Assembly (NCBI GenBank): GCA_019634635.1
Contig: JAHCBB010000027.1
Coordinates: 1 to 64,000 of the forward strand
DNA: 64,000 nucleotides
Direction: 5' to 3'
DNA from: Verrucomicrobiia bacterium
GTDB taxonomy: Bacteria > Verrucomicrobiota > Verrucomicrobiia > Limisphaerales > UBA9464
In this document: piece by piece, positions 42,028 to 52,495 of the stretch
Numbering within the stretch: position 1 is the first letter of the stretch
Layout of the letters: every line of letters starts with the position of its first letter
The notes under the pieces: model-generated
Databases searched by the model: none
What the model was told of the DNA's origin: nothing
What the model saw: only the letters and a program-made list of their open reading frames with translations
Made by a program: the position numbers and the translations under genes

Positions 42028-44388
42028 ATGACTGCCATCACCGAACCCCCTGCTGCTGCCCTGGACCACGCGATCACCACCGCCCTCCGGCGCATCCCCC
42101 CGCTGTGGCCACTGGGGCATTTTGTGGCCGTCAATCCCTTCGCGGGCCTCTCCGGGCTCCCGTTCACCGGCGCCTGCGCCCTGCTCCAACGGACGGTGGG
42201 CACGGTGCCGCTGCTGCCTCCCGCAGGGTACCTCGCCCTTTACGAGGAGGGGGCCATCACCGACGCGCACCTCGACACCGTCGCGGACGATCCGGGGTCC
42301 GCCGCGGCGCTGGTGGGGGCCCTGCGGCGCCACGTCGGGGCGGCGACCGGCGCACCCATCCCGACCGTGGCGGACCTCCTGGACCGGGAGAGCCCTCATG
42401 CGCATTGGAGTGTTTTCATCGCCGAGGAGATCTCGAAGTGGTGCGCCGTCGCCCTGGATGACAACCAGACGATCTGGCGCTTTCCCTGGCGGGATGCCGG
42501 CCTTTATGCCGGGTGGCGGAGCGCCGCCCTTGTTGACGGCAACCCGGAGGCCTTCGGACTCGCGGGCTTTCGGGCGTTCGTGGCGGAATTGCCCGGCGAT
42601 GCGGATGCCGCCATCGCCCACTGCCTGCAACGGCTGGGCCGCCACGAGGCCGACCCCACGGATTTCCTCCACCGGCAACTGGCCAGCGTCGCCGGCTGGG
42701 CCGGATACGCCCAATACCTCCGCCGTGAGGCGCAGATGCGCGGGGGCGACCATTCCGCCCTTCGCGATCTGCTGGCCATCCGCCTGGCCTACGATGCCGC
42801 CCTCCACGACGCCCATGCCCGGGACGAGGTGTTTGCCCGGGACTGGCCGCGGGCGACGAAAGGGGTTGCCGACGAGACCCTCATTGGCGTGCTGGCCCGC
42901 TGGCAGCTCGCCTATGAACTGGGCCATCAGCAGGAGCTCGCCCGCGCGCTGTGCGCGCAGCCCTCCCATCGCCCCGCCGCGCGGCCGGAGTTCCAGGCGG
43001 TCTTCTGCATTGATGTGCGCTCAGAGGTCCTTCGCCGCCACCTCGAGGCCGCGGCGCCCGGCGCCCAGACGCTCGGCTTCGGCGGGTTTTTCGGATTCCC
43101 CATCTCGCATCGCGCTGCCGACACCGACGTCCCGACCGCGCGTTGCCCCGTGCTGCTCGTCCCTCCGATCTCCACCGTTGAGGCCGCCGGTGCCGGCGAG
43201 GTTGCGGCCGCCCGCGCCCGCCGCGCCCGCAGCGGAGCGTGGAAGGCGTTTCAGAACTCCGCTGTCTCCTGCTTCTCGTTTGTCGAGACGGCCGGCCTGG
43301 CCTTTGCCGGCGTTCTCGGGCGCAACCGGGATGCCGGCTCCTGCGGCTGCGCCGGGCCGGCGCCGGAGTGGGCCGCGCCGGCTGCCGATGCCACCGCTGC
43401 GCAGGCCGCGGTCGCGTGCGGCGCGCTGGACAGCATGGGCCTGACGCGGAATTTCGCGCGGCTCGTGCTCTTCTGCGGCCATGGCAGCCAGAGCGCCAAC
43501 AATCCCTACGCGTCGGCGCTGGACTGCGGTGCGTGTGGCGGGCACGCCGGCGACGTCAATGCCCGCCTTGCAGCCGCAACCCTCAACGACCCTGGCGTGC
43601 GGGCCTGCCTCGCCGACCGGGGCCTCCTTGTCCCCGACGACACGTGGTTTCTCGCCGGATTGCACAACACCGCCACCGACGAAATCACGCTGTTTGACGT
43701 GTCGTCCGTGCCCGCCAGCCACGCCGCAGATCTGGCGGCGCTGCGCCGCGTTATCGAAGCAGCCGGCGCCGCCGCCGCGCGGGAACGCGCCGCCGCCCTG
43801 GGCCTGGCCACCCTGCCGGCCACCCGACTGCCCCGGAGTCTCCGGGCCCGTGCTGCGGACCCCTCCGAAGTCCGGCCCGAATGGGGCCTGGCCAACAACG
43901 CCGCCCTTGTCGCCGCACCCCGCAGCCGCACGGCCGCGCTCCACCTCCACGGTCGGGTCTTCCTTCACGACTACGATGCGGCGTCGGACCGCGATCTCAG
44001 CGTCCTGACGCTCATCCTTTCCGCCCCGGTCGTGGTCGCCAGCTGGATCAACCTCCAGTACTACGCCTCCCGGGTGGACCCCCGGCACTACGGGAGCGGG
44101 AACAAGACGCTGCACAACGTCGCCGGCGGGATCGGTGTCGTGGAAGGCAACGGCGGCGACCTGCGCACCGGCCTGCCCCTCCAATCGCTGCATGACGGCA
44201 GAGCATTCCTCCACGAACCCCGCCGCCTTTCCGTCTTTGTCGAAGCGGCGCCCGACGCCCTTGCCACCGTTCTCGCGGCCCAGCCGGCTGTCCGGGAGCT
44301 TTTCGATCACGGCTGGATCCACCTGTTCGCCCTCGTCGGCGACCGTTGCCTGCGCTACCGCGCGGACGGCTGGTCGCCGGTGTCGTGA
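42028..44388 (+). CDS. dabA: DabA, DUF2309 zinc protein of an inorganic carbon pump
   Basis: The 786-residue protein is a DUF2309 member. The zinc site known from Halothiobacillus DabA (Cys-x-Asp, then His and Cys 15 apart) is kept: C327 and D329 in 'FCIDVRSEVLRRHLE', H485 in 'FCGHGSQSANNPY' and C500 in 'ALDCGACGGHAG'. The protein is soluble and probably peripheral to the membrane, where it converts CO2 to bicarbonate, coupled to ion flow through DabB. I chose ATG 42028, which begins just before 'LDHAITTALRRIPPLWPLGH', a conserved N-terminal block. The longer frame upstream is the dabB shadow. Confidence 0.92.
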   Translation: MTAITEPPAAALDHAITTALRRIPPLWPLGHFVAVNPFAGLSGLPFTGACALLQRTVGTVPLLPPAGYLALYEEGAITDAHLDTVADDPGSAAALVGALRRHVGAATGAPIPTVADLLDRESPHAHWSVFIAEEISKWCAVALDDNQTIWRFPWRDAGLYAGWRSAALVDGNPEAFGLAGFRAFVAELPGDADAAIAHCLQRLGRHEADPTDFLHRQLASVAGWAGYAQYLRREAQMRGGDHSALRDLLAIRLAYDAALHDAHARDEVFARDWPRATKGVADETLIGVLARWQLAYELGHQQELARALCAQPSHRPAARPEFQAVFCIDVRSEVLRRHLEAAAPGAQTLGFGGFFGFPISHRAADTDVPTARCPVLLVPPISTVEAAGAGEVAAARARRARSGAWKAFQNSAVSCFSFVETAGLAFAGVLGRNRDAGSCGCAGPAPEWAAPAADATAAQAAVACGALDSMGLTRNFARLVLFCGHGSQSANNPYASALDCGACGGHAGDVNARLAAATLNDPGVRACLADRGLLVPDDTWFLAGLHNTATDEITLFDVSSVPASHAADLAALRRVIEAAGAAAARERAAALGLATLPATRLPRSLRARAADPSEVRPEWGLANNAALVAAPRSRTAALHLHGRVFLHDYDAASDRDLSVLTLILSAPVVVASWINLQYYASRVDPRHYGSGNKTLHNVAGGIGVVEGNGGDLRTGLPLQSLHDGRAFLHEPRRLSVFVEAAPDALATVLAAQPAVRELFDHGWIHLFALVGDRCLRYRADGWSPVS

Positions 44389-44521
44389 ATTCAGGCCGGC
44401 CGTTTGTGGGCGATGCCGGAGCCGGAGGAATCCGGACCCGCCGTCCTCCGGAGGCGGCCCCCGGGAAGCCGAACGATTCGTGCGGCGGGGACCGGAATCC
44501 GGCGGGATTGCGGCCTCCCCA

Positions 44522-44557
44522 TTTTCACAAAAAAAGCACTTGTGAAAAATTTCACGT
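44522..44557. promoter_or_regulatory. Rex-like operator upstream of the ATP synthase operon
   Basis: TTGTGAAA-AA-TTTCACGT at 44540-44557 matches the Rex consensus TTGTGAAA-NN-TTTCACAA at 14 of 16 specified bases and contains a perfect GTGAAA-AA-TTTCAC dyad (44542-44555). Another half-site, TTTTCACAA at 44522-44530, is the exact inverse of TTGTGAAAA at 44540-44548. Rex senses NADH/NAD+ and controls respiratory and ATP synthase genes in several phyla. The site is about 80-110 bases before atpB in a 243-base gap that otherwise has no gene. Confidence 0.55.
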
Positions 44558-44631
44558 GTCGCCAGCGTCCGGCTTCTTTCGGAGGGCGTCCGGCGTCCGG
44601 TGCGTGCCGGCGGGCGGCCCCTCCCCCCTGT

Positions 44632-45564
44632 ATGCGCTGGCTTCAAATCGTTCTCGCATTGGCCCTGTGGACGGCCGTGCCCGGACTGGCCCTGGGTGCC
44701 GCGTCGGTCGGCGCGGGTGACGCCCATGGCGGGGAGCACCACGAGGAGGGACTGCCGGCGGATGCGCCGTGGATCTTTCGGATCGGGCCGCTCGACATCA
44801 ACAACTCGACCCTGATGATGTTTGGTGTGGCGGCATTGCTGATTCTCGGGGCGCAGCTCGCCACGCGGAATTTGAAGCTGGTGCCGGAGGGATTGCAGAA
44901 CTTTGCCGAATGGCTGGTGGAGTCGTTGTACGAGTTCCTCGAGGGCATCATCGGCACCGATCTGGTGAAGCGCACCTTCTGGTTCTTTGCCACGATCTTC
45001 ATCATGATTCTGGCCATGAACTGGGTGGGGCTCATCCCGGGCGTGGGCACCGTCGGGTGGGGGGTGGCGACGTCCACGGGGTTTCAGTTGACCTCCCCCT
45101 GGTTTCGCGGCGCGAACGCGGACCTGAACACGACGCTCGCGATGGCCATGGTGTTCTTCATCTTCTGGGTCATCTGGGCGGTCCAGTCCAACGGGTTCGG
45201 CGGGTTCATCCGCCACCTGTTCGGCGTGAAGGGGGACTCGTCAGGGATCATGAAGCTGGTGATGGTCGTGGTCTTTTTTGCGGTGGGTATCCTGGAGGTG
45301 GTCTCGATCCTGTTTCGTCCGGTCTCCCTGAGTTTCCGCCTCTACGGGAACGTGTTCGCCGGCGAGAACATGCTGGAGACGATGACCCACCTGGGGGGCC
45401 CGTACTTCGGATGGCTCCTTCCCCTGCCGTTTTACGGCATGGAGCTGCTCGTCGGCCTGGTTCAGGCCCTGGTGTTCATGCTGCTGACCGCGGTGTTCAC
45501 GCTGCTCATCTGCACGCATGACGAGGAGGAACATGGCCATGGCAAGGCGGAGGAGGCCCACTGA
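44632..45564 (+). CDS. atpB: ATP synthase F0 subunit a
   Basis: The 310-residue protein starts with a signal-like helix 'WLQIVLALALWTAVPGLALG', then a histidine- and acid-rich stretch, then five to six membrane helices. The essential arginine of subunit a is R236 in 'SLSFRLYGNVFAGE'. Subunit a forms the proton half-channels against the c-ring. ATG 44632 is chosen because the 76 upstream codons run through the dabA-atpB spacer with its operator. The histidine/acid-rich tail 'HDEEEHGHGKAEEAH' is unusual. It is the first gene of atpBEFHAGDC, and no atpI is seen. Confidence 0.93.
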   Translation: MRWLQIVLALALWTAVPGLALGAASVGAGDAHGGEHHEEGLPADAPWIFRIGPLDINNSTLMMFGVAALLILGAQLATRNLKLVPEGLQNFAEWLVESLYEFLEGIIGTDLVKRTFWFFATIFIMILAMNWVGLIPGVGTVGWGVATSTGFQLTSPWFRGANADLNTTLAMAMVFFIFWVIWAVQSNGFGGFIRHLFGVKGDSSGIMKLVMVVVFFAVGILEVVSILFRPVSLSFRLYGNVFAGENMLETMTHLGGPYFGWLLPLPFYGMELLVGLVQALVFMLLTAVFTLLICTHDEEEHGHGKAEEAH

Positions 45565-45642
45565 ATCCACATTTTGGCCGTCAGACGGTGGCACGACTGC
45601 CGGGGCGGCCCGTAACAACCAAGAGAAAGAGAAAGTTCAACT

Positions 45643-45852
45643 ATGCTCCCCCTGTTCGCTGAAATGACCGGCAACATTCACGTCGCGGCTGCCGCGGCCG
45701 GTGCCGCGATTGGCGTGGGAATGATCGGCATGAAGGCTTCGGAGGCGGTCGGCCGGAATCCCGGTGCCGCCACCAAGATCCTCGTGCAGGCGATCCTGAG
45801 CACCGCCTTCGCCGAAGGCATCGTGTTCTTCGCCATCTTCCTCGCGAGGTGA
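45643..45852 (+). CDS. atpE: ATP synthase F0 subunit c
   Basis: The 69-residue hairpin protein has two membrane helices joined by the 'GRNP' loop (residues 37-40). The ion-binding carboxylate is E58 in 'AFAEGIVFF'. The first helix ('GAAIGVGMIGMKA') lacks the glutamine of sodium-binding c subunits, and E58 is followed by Gly rather than Ser/Thr. The ring should therefore carry protons. A purine-rich ribosome site (AAGAGAAAGAGAAAG) lies just before the start. Confidence 0.95.
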   Translation: MLPLFAEMTGNIHVAAAAAGAAIGVGMIGMKASEAVGRNPGAATKILVQAILSTAFAEGIVFFAIFLAR

Positions 45853-45902
45853 TCATTCCGGGTGCCGGGCGGCTGTCCGGCACCCCCAGACTTTTCCCGT
45901 CC

Positions 45903-46454
45903 ATGAGCGCCCTCCCCATGCTGATTGCCGCCGAAGGCGGTCTGCTGCAGATCGCCCGGCAGACCGGTGAGCAGTTTGGCTTCAATACGCCGCTGTTCCT
46001 TTCGCAGTGCGTCAGCTTCGTCATCGTCGCCTTCCTGCTGCACCGCTTCGCGTACCGGCCCATCCTCGCCCAGCTGGAGCTGCGGCGTCAGAAGATCGCC
46101 GAGGGGCTCGCCAACGCCGAGAAGGCGGCGCGCGAGCTCGCCAATGCGCAGTCGAAGGCCCAGGAAGTGATCGGCGAGGCCGGCCAGAAGGCGGCGAAAA
46201 TCATCGAGGAGGCCCGCGCCGCCGCCGGGGTCGTCGCCGAGCAGGAGCGCCAGAGGGCGATCGCCGACGCCCAGAACATCCTGGCCAAGGCCCGGGAGGC
46301 CGGTGATGCCGAGGTGGCCCGGCTGAAGGGCGAATTGAGGCAGGAATTCGGCCGTCTGGTGGTCGCCGCCGCGGACCGCTCCACCGGGCAGGTGCTGACC
46401 GCCGACCAGAAGGGGCGCCTCGCCGACGAGGCCGTTCGCCAGCTCACCGCCTGA
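45903..46454 (+). CDS. atpF: ATP synthase F0 subunit b
   Basis: The 183-residue protein has one membrane helix near residues 35-52 ('FLSQCVSFVIVAFLLHRF') and a long charged coiled coil rich in Ala, Glu and Lys that forms the peripheral stalk. ATG 45903 is used, since the 18 codons upstream fall in the spacer after atpE and do not fit. It starts 50 bases after atpE, and 28 bases separate it from atpH. Confidence 0.9.
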   Translation: MSALPMLIAAEGGLLQIARQTGEQFGFNTPLFLSQCVSFVIVAFLLHRFAYRPILAQLELRRQKIAEGLANAEKAARELANAQSKAQEVIGEAGQKAAKIIEEARAAAGVVAEQERQRAIADAQNILAKAREAGDAEVARLKGELRQEFGRLVVAAADRSTGQVLTADQKGRLADEAVRQLTA

Positions 46455-46482
46455 GGCGCCAGCACCGCTCTTCCCGGACCCC

Positions 46483-46875
46483 ATGAAGACCTCGAAACAG
46501 GCCCGCCGCGACGGTCGCGACCTGTTCAACGCCTGCCGAGTGAACGGGGTGCTGGACGAGGGCCGCGTGCGGGAGGCCGTCTCCCGGGTGATTGCCGCCA
46601 AGCCCCGGGGCTATGCCGCCCTGCTGGGTCACTTTCAGCGCCTCGTGAAGCTCGACATCGCCCGCCGCACGGCGCGGGTCGAGAACGCGGTGGAGACCTC
46701 CCCGGCCCTGATGACCTCCATTGAGGAGCAACTGGTCCGGTTGTACGGACCCGGACTCAACATCACCTACTGGATCAATCCCGCCCTGATTGCCGGGGTG
46801 AAGATTCGCGTGGGCAGCGACATTTTCGATGGCAGCGTGGCCGGACGTCTCGCCGCACTGGGCGATTCCCTGTAG
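46483..46875 (+). CDS. atpH: ATP synthase F1 subunit delta, short form
   Basis: The position between atpF and atpA and the helical sequence mark this as subunit delta (OSCP). It has 130 residues, against about 175-180 in most bacteria. The N-terminal helical domain is reduced to a stub ('KQARRDGRDLFNACRVNGVL'), while the C-terminal part '…VENAVETSPALMTSIEEQL', 'INPALIAGVKIRVGSDIFDG' is conserved. Delta links the b stalk to the alpha3beta3 head. The short N-terminal domain is the part that normally binds alpha, so contacts at the top of the head must differ. Confidence 0.88.
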   Translation: MKTSKQARRDGRDLFNACRVNGVLDEGRVREAVSRVIAAKPRGYAALLGHFQRLVKLDIARRTARVENAVETSPALMTSIEEQLVRLYGPGLNITYWINPALIAGVKIRVGSDIFDGSVAGRLAALGDSL

Positions 46876-46926
46876 CCGCCCGCCGCCCCCCCAGATTTTC
46901 CCAGTTTTCAAATTCAGATTCCCGCG

Positions 46927-48459
46927 ATGAGCACAATCCTCCAGGAGATCGAAGCGCAGATCGCCGGCGTGAAGACGTCGGTTGCCAGGCAGAATGTCGG
47001 CGTGGTCCGGGAAGCCTCGGACGGCGTGGCCAAGGTCGAGGGCCTCACGGACGCGATGCTCAACGAAATGCTGGACTTCGGTGACGGGGTGGTCGGCCTG
47101 GCGCTGAACCTCGAGGAAACCGAGGTCGGCGTCATCATCCTGGGGGATTACCTCGGGGTGAAGGAGGGCACCGAGGTGCGCACCACCGGCAAACTGCTGT
47201 CCGTGCCCGTCGGGAAGGGCCTGCTGGGCCGGGTGGTGGACACCCTCGGACGACCGCTGGACGGCAAGGGTCCGGTGATCAGCGACACGGCGTATCCGGT
47301 GGAGAACATCGCCCCGGGCATCGTGAAGCGGAAGTCGGTGACCCAGCCCCTGCAGACGGGCATCATGGCGATTGACGCCATGATCCCGATCGGACGCGGC
47401 CAGCGCGAACTGATCATCGGCGACCGGTCCACCGGCAAGACGACCATCGGCGTGGACACCATGATCAACCAGGCGCGGATCAACCAGGTGGGCCGGGCCT
47501 CCGGGGATCCCGCGTTCCGCCCGGTGTACAACATCTACGTCGCCGTCGGGCAAAAGCAGTCCAACATCGCGCGCGTCGTCGCGGAACTGGAGAAGGCCGG
47601 GGCGCTGGAGGACACCATCGTCGTGGCCGCTTCCGCCTCGGACTCGGCGGCCAACCAGTATCTGGCGCCGTTCTCCGGCGCGGCGATGGGCGAGTGGTTC
47701 ATGGACAACGGCATGGATGCCCTGATCATCTTTGACGATCTTTCCAAGCAGGCGGTGGCCTACCGCCAGGTATCGCTGGTCCTGAAACGTCCGTCGGGCC
47801 GTGAAGCCTACCCGGGCGACGTCTTCTACCTCCACAGCCGCCTGTTGGAGCGGTCGGCGCGGGTCAATGAGAAGAACGGCAACGGCTCCCTGACCGCGCT
47901 GCCGATCATCGAGACGCAGGCGGGTGACGTCTCGGCCTACATCCCCACCAACGTCATCTCCATCACCGACGGGCAGATCTACCTGGAGACCGATTTGTTC
48001 TACCAGGGCGTGCGTCCGGCCATCTCGGTCGGCCTCTCGGTGTCGCGGGTCGGCTCGGCCGCCCAGATCAAGGCCATGAAGCAGGTCGCGGGCAAGATCA
48101 AGCTGGACCTCGCCCAGTATCGCGAACTGGCGGCCTTTGCCCAGTTCGGGTCGGATCTCGATGCCAAGACCCAGGCGACGCTGGAGCGCGGCAAGCGGAT
48201 TGTGGAGCTGTTCAAGCAGAACCAGTACAACCCGATCCCGGTCGAGGTGCAGGTGGCGGTGCTGTGGACCATGCAGAACGCGCTCCTGGACGACGTCCCG
48301 GTGGAGAAGGTGAAGGATTTCCAGGGCCGGCTCACCGACTTCCTGGGCACCCGCAAGGCCGCCCTGTTGGAACGGATCCGCAACGAGAAGGCGGTCAGCG
48401 ATGCGCTGGCCGGCGAGCTCAAGTCGGCGGTGACCGAGTTCAAGCAAAGCTACCGCTGA
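46927..48459 (+). CDS. atpA: ATP synthase F1 subunit alpha
   Basis: The 510-residue protein has the non-catalytic nucleotide-binding P-loop 'GDRSTGKT' at about residues 165-172. It also has '[20 protein letters not shown]' in context, '[17 protein letters not shown]' and the arginine-finger region '[20 protein letters not shown]'. Length and order are normal. It is the third-from-stalk gene in the operon, 51 bases after atpH. Confidence 0.97.
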   Translation: MSTILQEIEAQIAGVKTSVARQNVGVVREASDGVAKVEGLTDAMLNEMLDFGDGVVGLALNLEETEVGVIILGDYLGVKEGTEVRTTGKLLSVPVGKGLLGRVVDTLGRPLDGKGPVISDTAYPVENIAPGIVKRKSVTQPLQTGIMAIDAMIPIGRGQRELIIGDRSTGKTTIGVDTMINQARINQVGRASGDPAFRPVYNIYVAVGQKQSNIARVVAELEKAGALEDTIVVAASASDSAANQYLAPFSGAAMGEWFMDNGMDALIIFDDLSKQAVAYRQVSLVLKRPSGREAYPGDVFYLHSRLLERSARVNEKNGNGSLTALPIIETQAGDVSAYIPTNVISITDGQIYLETDLFYQGVRPAISVGLSVSRVGSAAQIKAMKQVAGKIKLDLAQYRELAAFAQFGSDLDAKTQATLERGKRIVELFKQNQYNPIPVEVQVAVLWTMQNALLDDVPVEKVKDFQGRLTDFLGTRKAALLERIRNEKAVSDALAGELKSAVTEFKQSYR

Positions 48460-48499
48460 TCCTGCGGCGTCGCGGTCCGGCCGCGCGCCCCACTGAACC

Positions 48500-49378
48500 A
48501 TGCCCAGCACACGCGACATCCGGCGCCGCATCAAGTCGGTCAAGAGCACGGCGCAGATCACCAAGGCGATGCAGATGGTCGCCTCGGCCAAGATGCGCCG
48601 GGCGCAGATGGCCGCGCTGGCCGGACGTCCCTACGCGGCGTTGATGAACGAGGTTCTGGCGGCGGCCACGGCCGGCGCCGGCGAGTTTTCGCATCCGCTG
48701 ATGGAGGTGCGTCCGGTGCGCCGGCGGGCGCTGGTGTTGATCACCACCGACAAGGGGCTGTGCGGCGCCCTCAACACCAACCTCCTGCGCGAGGTGGCCC
48801 GGGTGGATCCCGGGGGGACGGTCTATGTCTGCGCCGGACGGAAGGGCGCCCAGTTTGTGGCGCGAACGCGGCGCGAGCTTGCCGCGGAGTTCACCTACCG
48901 CGATACACCGCAGTTCACCGAGGCGCGCGCCATCTCCCGCTTCGCCCAGGACCTGTTCCTCAAGGGCGAGGTGGATGTCGTGGACGTCGCCTACACCAAC
49001 TTCATCTCCACCCTCGCCCAGAAGCCGGAGGTCCGCACGCTCCTGCCGCTGGGTGAACTCAAGGCCGTGTCAGCCGATGTCACCGGCGAGGGGGTTGCGG
49101 AGGACCTCGGGGCCGCCAGGCAGGAGTACCTGTTCGAGCCCGCCCCGGGCGAGGTGCTGGGCAGCCTCCTGCCGCACTACCTGAACTACCAGGTGTTTCA
49201 GTTCCTGCAGGAGGCCAAGGCGTCGGAACACTCGGCGCGCATGGTCGCCATGAAGAACGCCACCGACAACGCCCGGCAGATCATCAAGGACCTGACGCTG
49301 GAGTACAACAAGCTCCGACAGGCCAACATCACCAAGGAGTTGCTGGAGATCACCACCGCACAGATGGCGATGGGCTGA
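48500..49378 (+). CDS. atpG: ATP synthase F1 subunit gamma
   Basis: The 292-residue central-stalk protein has the two terminal helices of the family, 'TRDIRRRIKSVKSTAQITKA' at the start and 'MKNATDNARQIIKDLTLEYN' near the end. 'LVLITTDKGLCGALNTNLLR' marks the Rossmann-like middle domain. It rotates inside alpha3beta3. It lies 40 bases after atpA. Confidence 0.95.
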   Translation: MPSTRDIRRRIKSVKSTAQITKAMQMVASAKMRRAQMAALAGRPYAALMNEVLAAATAGAGEFSHPLMEVRPVRRRALVLITTDKGLCGALNTNLLREVARVDPGGTVYVCAGRKGAQFVARTRRELAAEFTYRDTPQFTEARAISRFAQDLFLKGEVDVVDVAYTNFISTLAQKPEVRTLLPLGELKAVSADVTGEGVAEDLGAARQEYLFEPAPGEVLGSLLPHYLNYQVFQFLQEAKASEHSARMVAMKNATDNARQIIKDLTLEYNKLRQANITKELLEITTAQMAMG

Positions 49379-50896
<1,518 letters not shown>

Positions 50897-50950
50897 GCCC
50901 TCCCGGATCGCAGGGCGGTCCCCGGTCCCCCCGGAATTTCAAGGAGCACC

Positions 50951-51358
50951 ATGGCCACACTGAAGCTGGAAATCGTCACGCCCGAGGCGAAGATCTACTC
51001 GGAGGACGTGGATCACGTCACGCTCCCGGGGGTCGAGGGCGAACTGGGCATCTACCCGATGCACATCCCCCTGATGACCCAGCTGATGTCGGGCGAGGTG
51101 TGTGCACGCCGCGGCGGACAGGACCATTATCTGGCCGTTGGCGAGGGGTTTGTGGAGATCACCGGCGAGCGGGTGGCGATCCTCACCGACATGGCCATCC
51201 GGGCCGACGACATTGACGAGGCCCAGGCGGAGGAGGCCCGGCGCCGGGCGGAGGCGAGGCTTCAGGACAAGCTCGGAGCCGACGAGCATGCGACGGTGCA
51301 GGCGGCCCTCCTGCATTCGCTCACCCAGTTGAACGTGAAACGCCGCCGGCGGTCCTGA
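50951..51358 (+). CDS. atpC: ATP synthase F1 subunit epsilon
   Basis: The 135-residue protein has the N-terminal beta sandwich ('LKLEIVTPEAKIYSEDVDHV', 'LPGVEGELGIYPMHIPLMT') and a C-terminal helical hairpin ('DIDEAQAEEARRRAEARL') that can inhibit rotation. It closes the atp operon. Its last 38 bases overlap the convergent nitrilase-family gene, so the two transcripts are antisense at their ends and no separate terminator fits between them. Confidence 0.93.
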   Translation: MATLKLEIVTPEAKIYSEDVDHVTLPGVEGELGIYPMHIPLMTQLMSGEVCARRGGQDHYLAVGEGFVEITGERVAILTDMAIRADDIDEAQAEEARRRAEARLQDKLGADEHATVQAALLHSLTQLNVKRRRRS

Positions 51359-52280
51359 TGGGTCGCCGGCGCGAGTCGTCCTCCGCGCCCCCCAGAAACC
51401 AGCGGCGAAAGCGAAGGTCCGCATCGCGAACACCCCGCCGCAGCAAGGGCAGCAGGCGCCGCCAGTGCCGCGCGAGCAGCGCGGGGTGCTTCAGGCTTTC
51501 GATGGCGTATCGGCGGGTGGCGTTCGTCAGCTCGAGATTCTCCACGATCACAGCCTCGCTGCGGTTGTCCGCCAGTTGCAGGATTGAGCCGTCGGGCGCG
51601 ACGATTTTCGAATCCCCGGCGGACCACCGGCCGCCACCCTGCGGGCCCACGGAGTTCGCAAAGACATAGAAGACCGCGTTCTCGAAGGCGCGCACGACCA
51701 TGCCGTCCCGTCCCCGCCGCTTGGTTCTCGAAACGGCCAGGGCATCCATGCCGGCGTTGGGATGGAAGACCACCCGGGCGCCAGCCATCACGGGCAGGCG
51801 GACCAGTTCCGGATACCGCCGCTCGTGACAGATGATCGCCGAGGCGCGGACGGTCTCGATGGGGAACAGGGAAATGCCGTCACCGGGCGTGAACCATCGG
51901 CGGTCCGCCTCGGTCAGCTGACACTTCGCGTAGGTGTGGGCCAGTTGTCCGCGTCGGTTGAACGCCAGGAAGGCATTGAAGCGCCGGCGCCCGGCGAACA
52001 CCGGACTGCCGACCAACAGGTGGATCCGCAGCCGCGCGGCGAGGGCGGCCACCTCGTGCAGGGCTTCGCGCAGGGCGCCGGCATCGAGGGCTCCAAAGTT
52101 GCAGGCGTAGCCCGTGGTGGCGCATTCCGGGAAGAGCACCGCGTCGGCGTCCCGTCGGGCGGCCTCGCCCGCGGCCTGCCCGATCTTCGCAAGGTTGCCG
52201 GCGATCGAGCCGGCGAAGGCCATCTGAACCGCGGCGACGCGGAGGCACCCTGGCCGGGCTCGGGATTCGACGGGGTTCAT
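51321..52280 (-). CDS. Carbon-nitrogen hydrolase (nitrilase superfamily)
   Basis: The 319-residue protein has the E-K-C triad of the superfamily: E52 in 'LFPECATTGY', K119 in 'TYAKCQLTE' and C151 in 'IICHERRYPELV'. It starts 'RVAAVQMAFAGSIAGNLAKI', typical of amidases and carbamoylases in this family. The substrate is not predictable. The C-terminal 35 residues are basic and lack similarity, because they overlap the end of atpC. It is read towards atpC, and its start lies 215 bases from the divergent glycosyltransferase gene. Confidence 0.88.
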   Translation of the reverse strand: MNPVESRARPGCLRVAAVQMAFAGSIAGNLAKIGQAAGEAARRDADAVLFPECATTGYACNFGALDAGALREALHEVAALAARLRIHLLVGSPVFAGRRRFNAFLAFNRRGQLAHTYAKCQLTEADRRWFTPGDGISLFPIETVRASAIICHERRYPELVRLPVMAGARVVFHPNAGMDALAVSRTKRRGRDGMVVRAFENAVFYVFANSVGPQGGGRWSAGDSKIVAPDGSILQLADNRSEAVIVENLELTNATRRYAIESLKHPALLARHWRRLLPLLRRGVRDADLRFRRWFLGGAEDDSRRRPIRTAGGVSRSTG

Positions 52281-52495
52281 GTGGATTTGATCTGCGCGGA
52301 TTCGGGGAAGGAGGCCAGCCGGAAATCATCCGCCGTGCGATGCCTCCGTGGATTCCGGCGGCCGGGACGACCCCGTCCGCCTGGGCGGGGTGCCGCCCGT
52401 CCAGCCCGCGGAAATCCATTTGCGAAATATCCGGGCTGGGCGGCGGCGATCGGTCGCGAACACACTGGCGCGGTCCGATGGCTGTCGCGCCGTCC

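Noticed and set aside
45643-45852. Sodium-binding c-ring in the ATP synthase
   Set aside because: The glutamine of helix 1 and the Ser/Thr after the ion-binding glutamate are both absent, so a proton ring is more likely.
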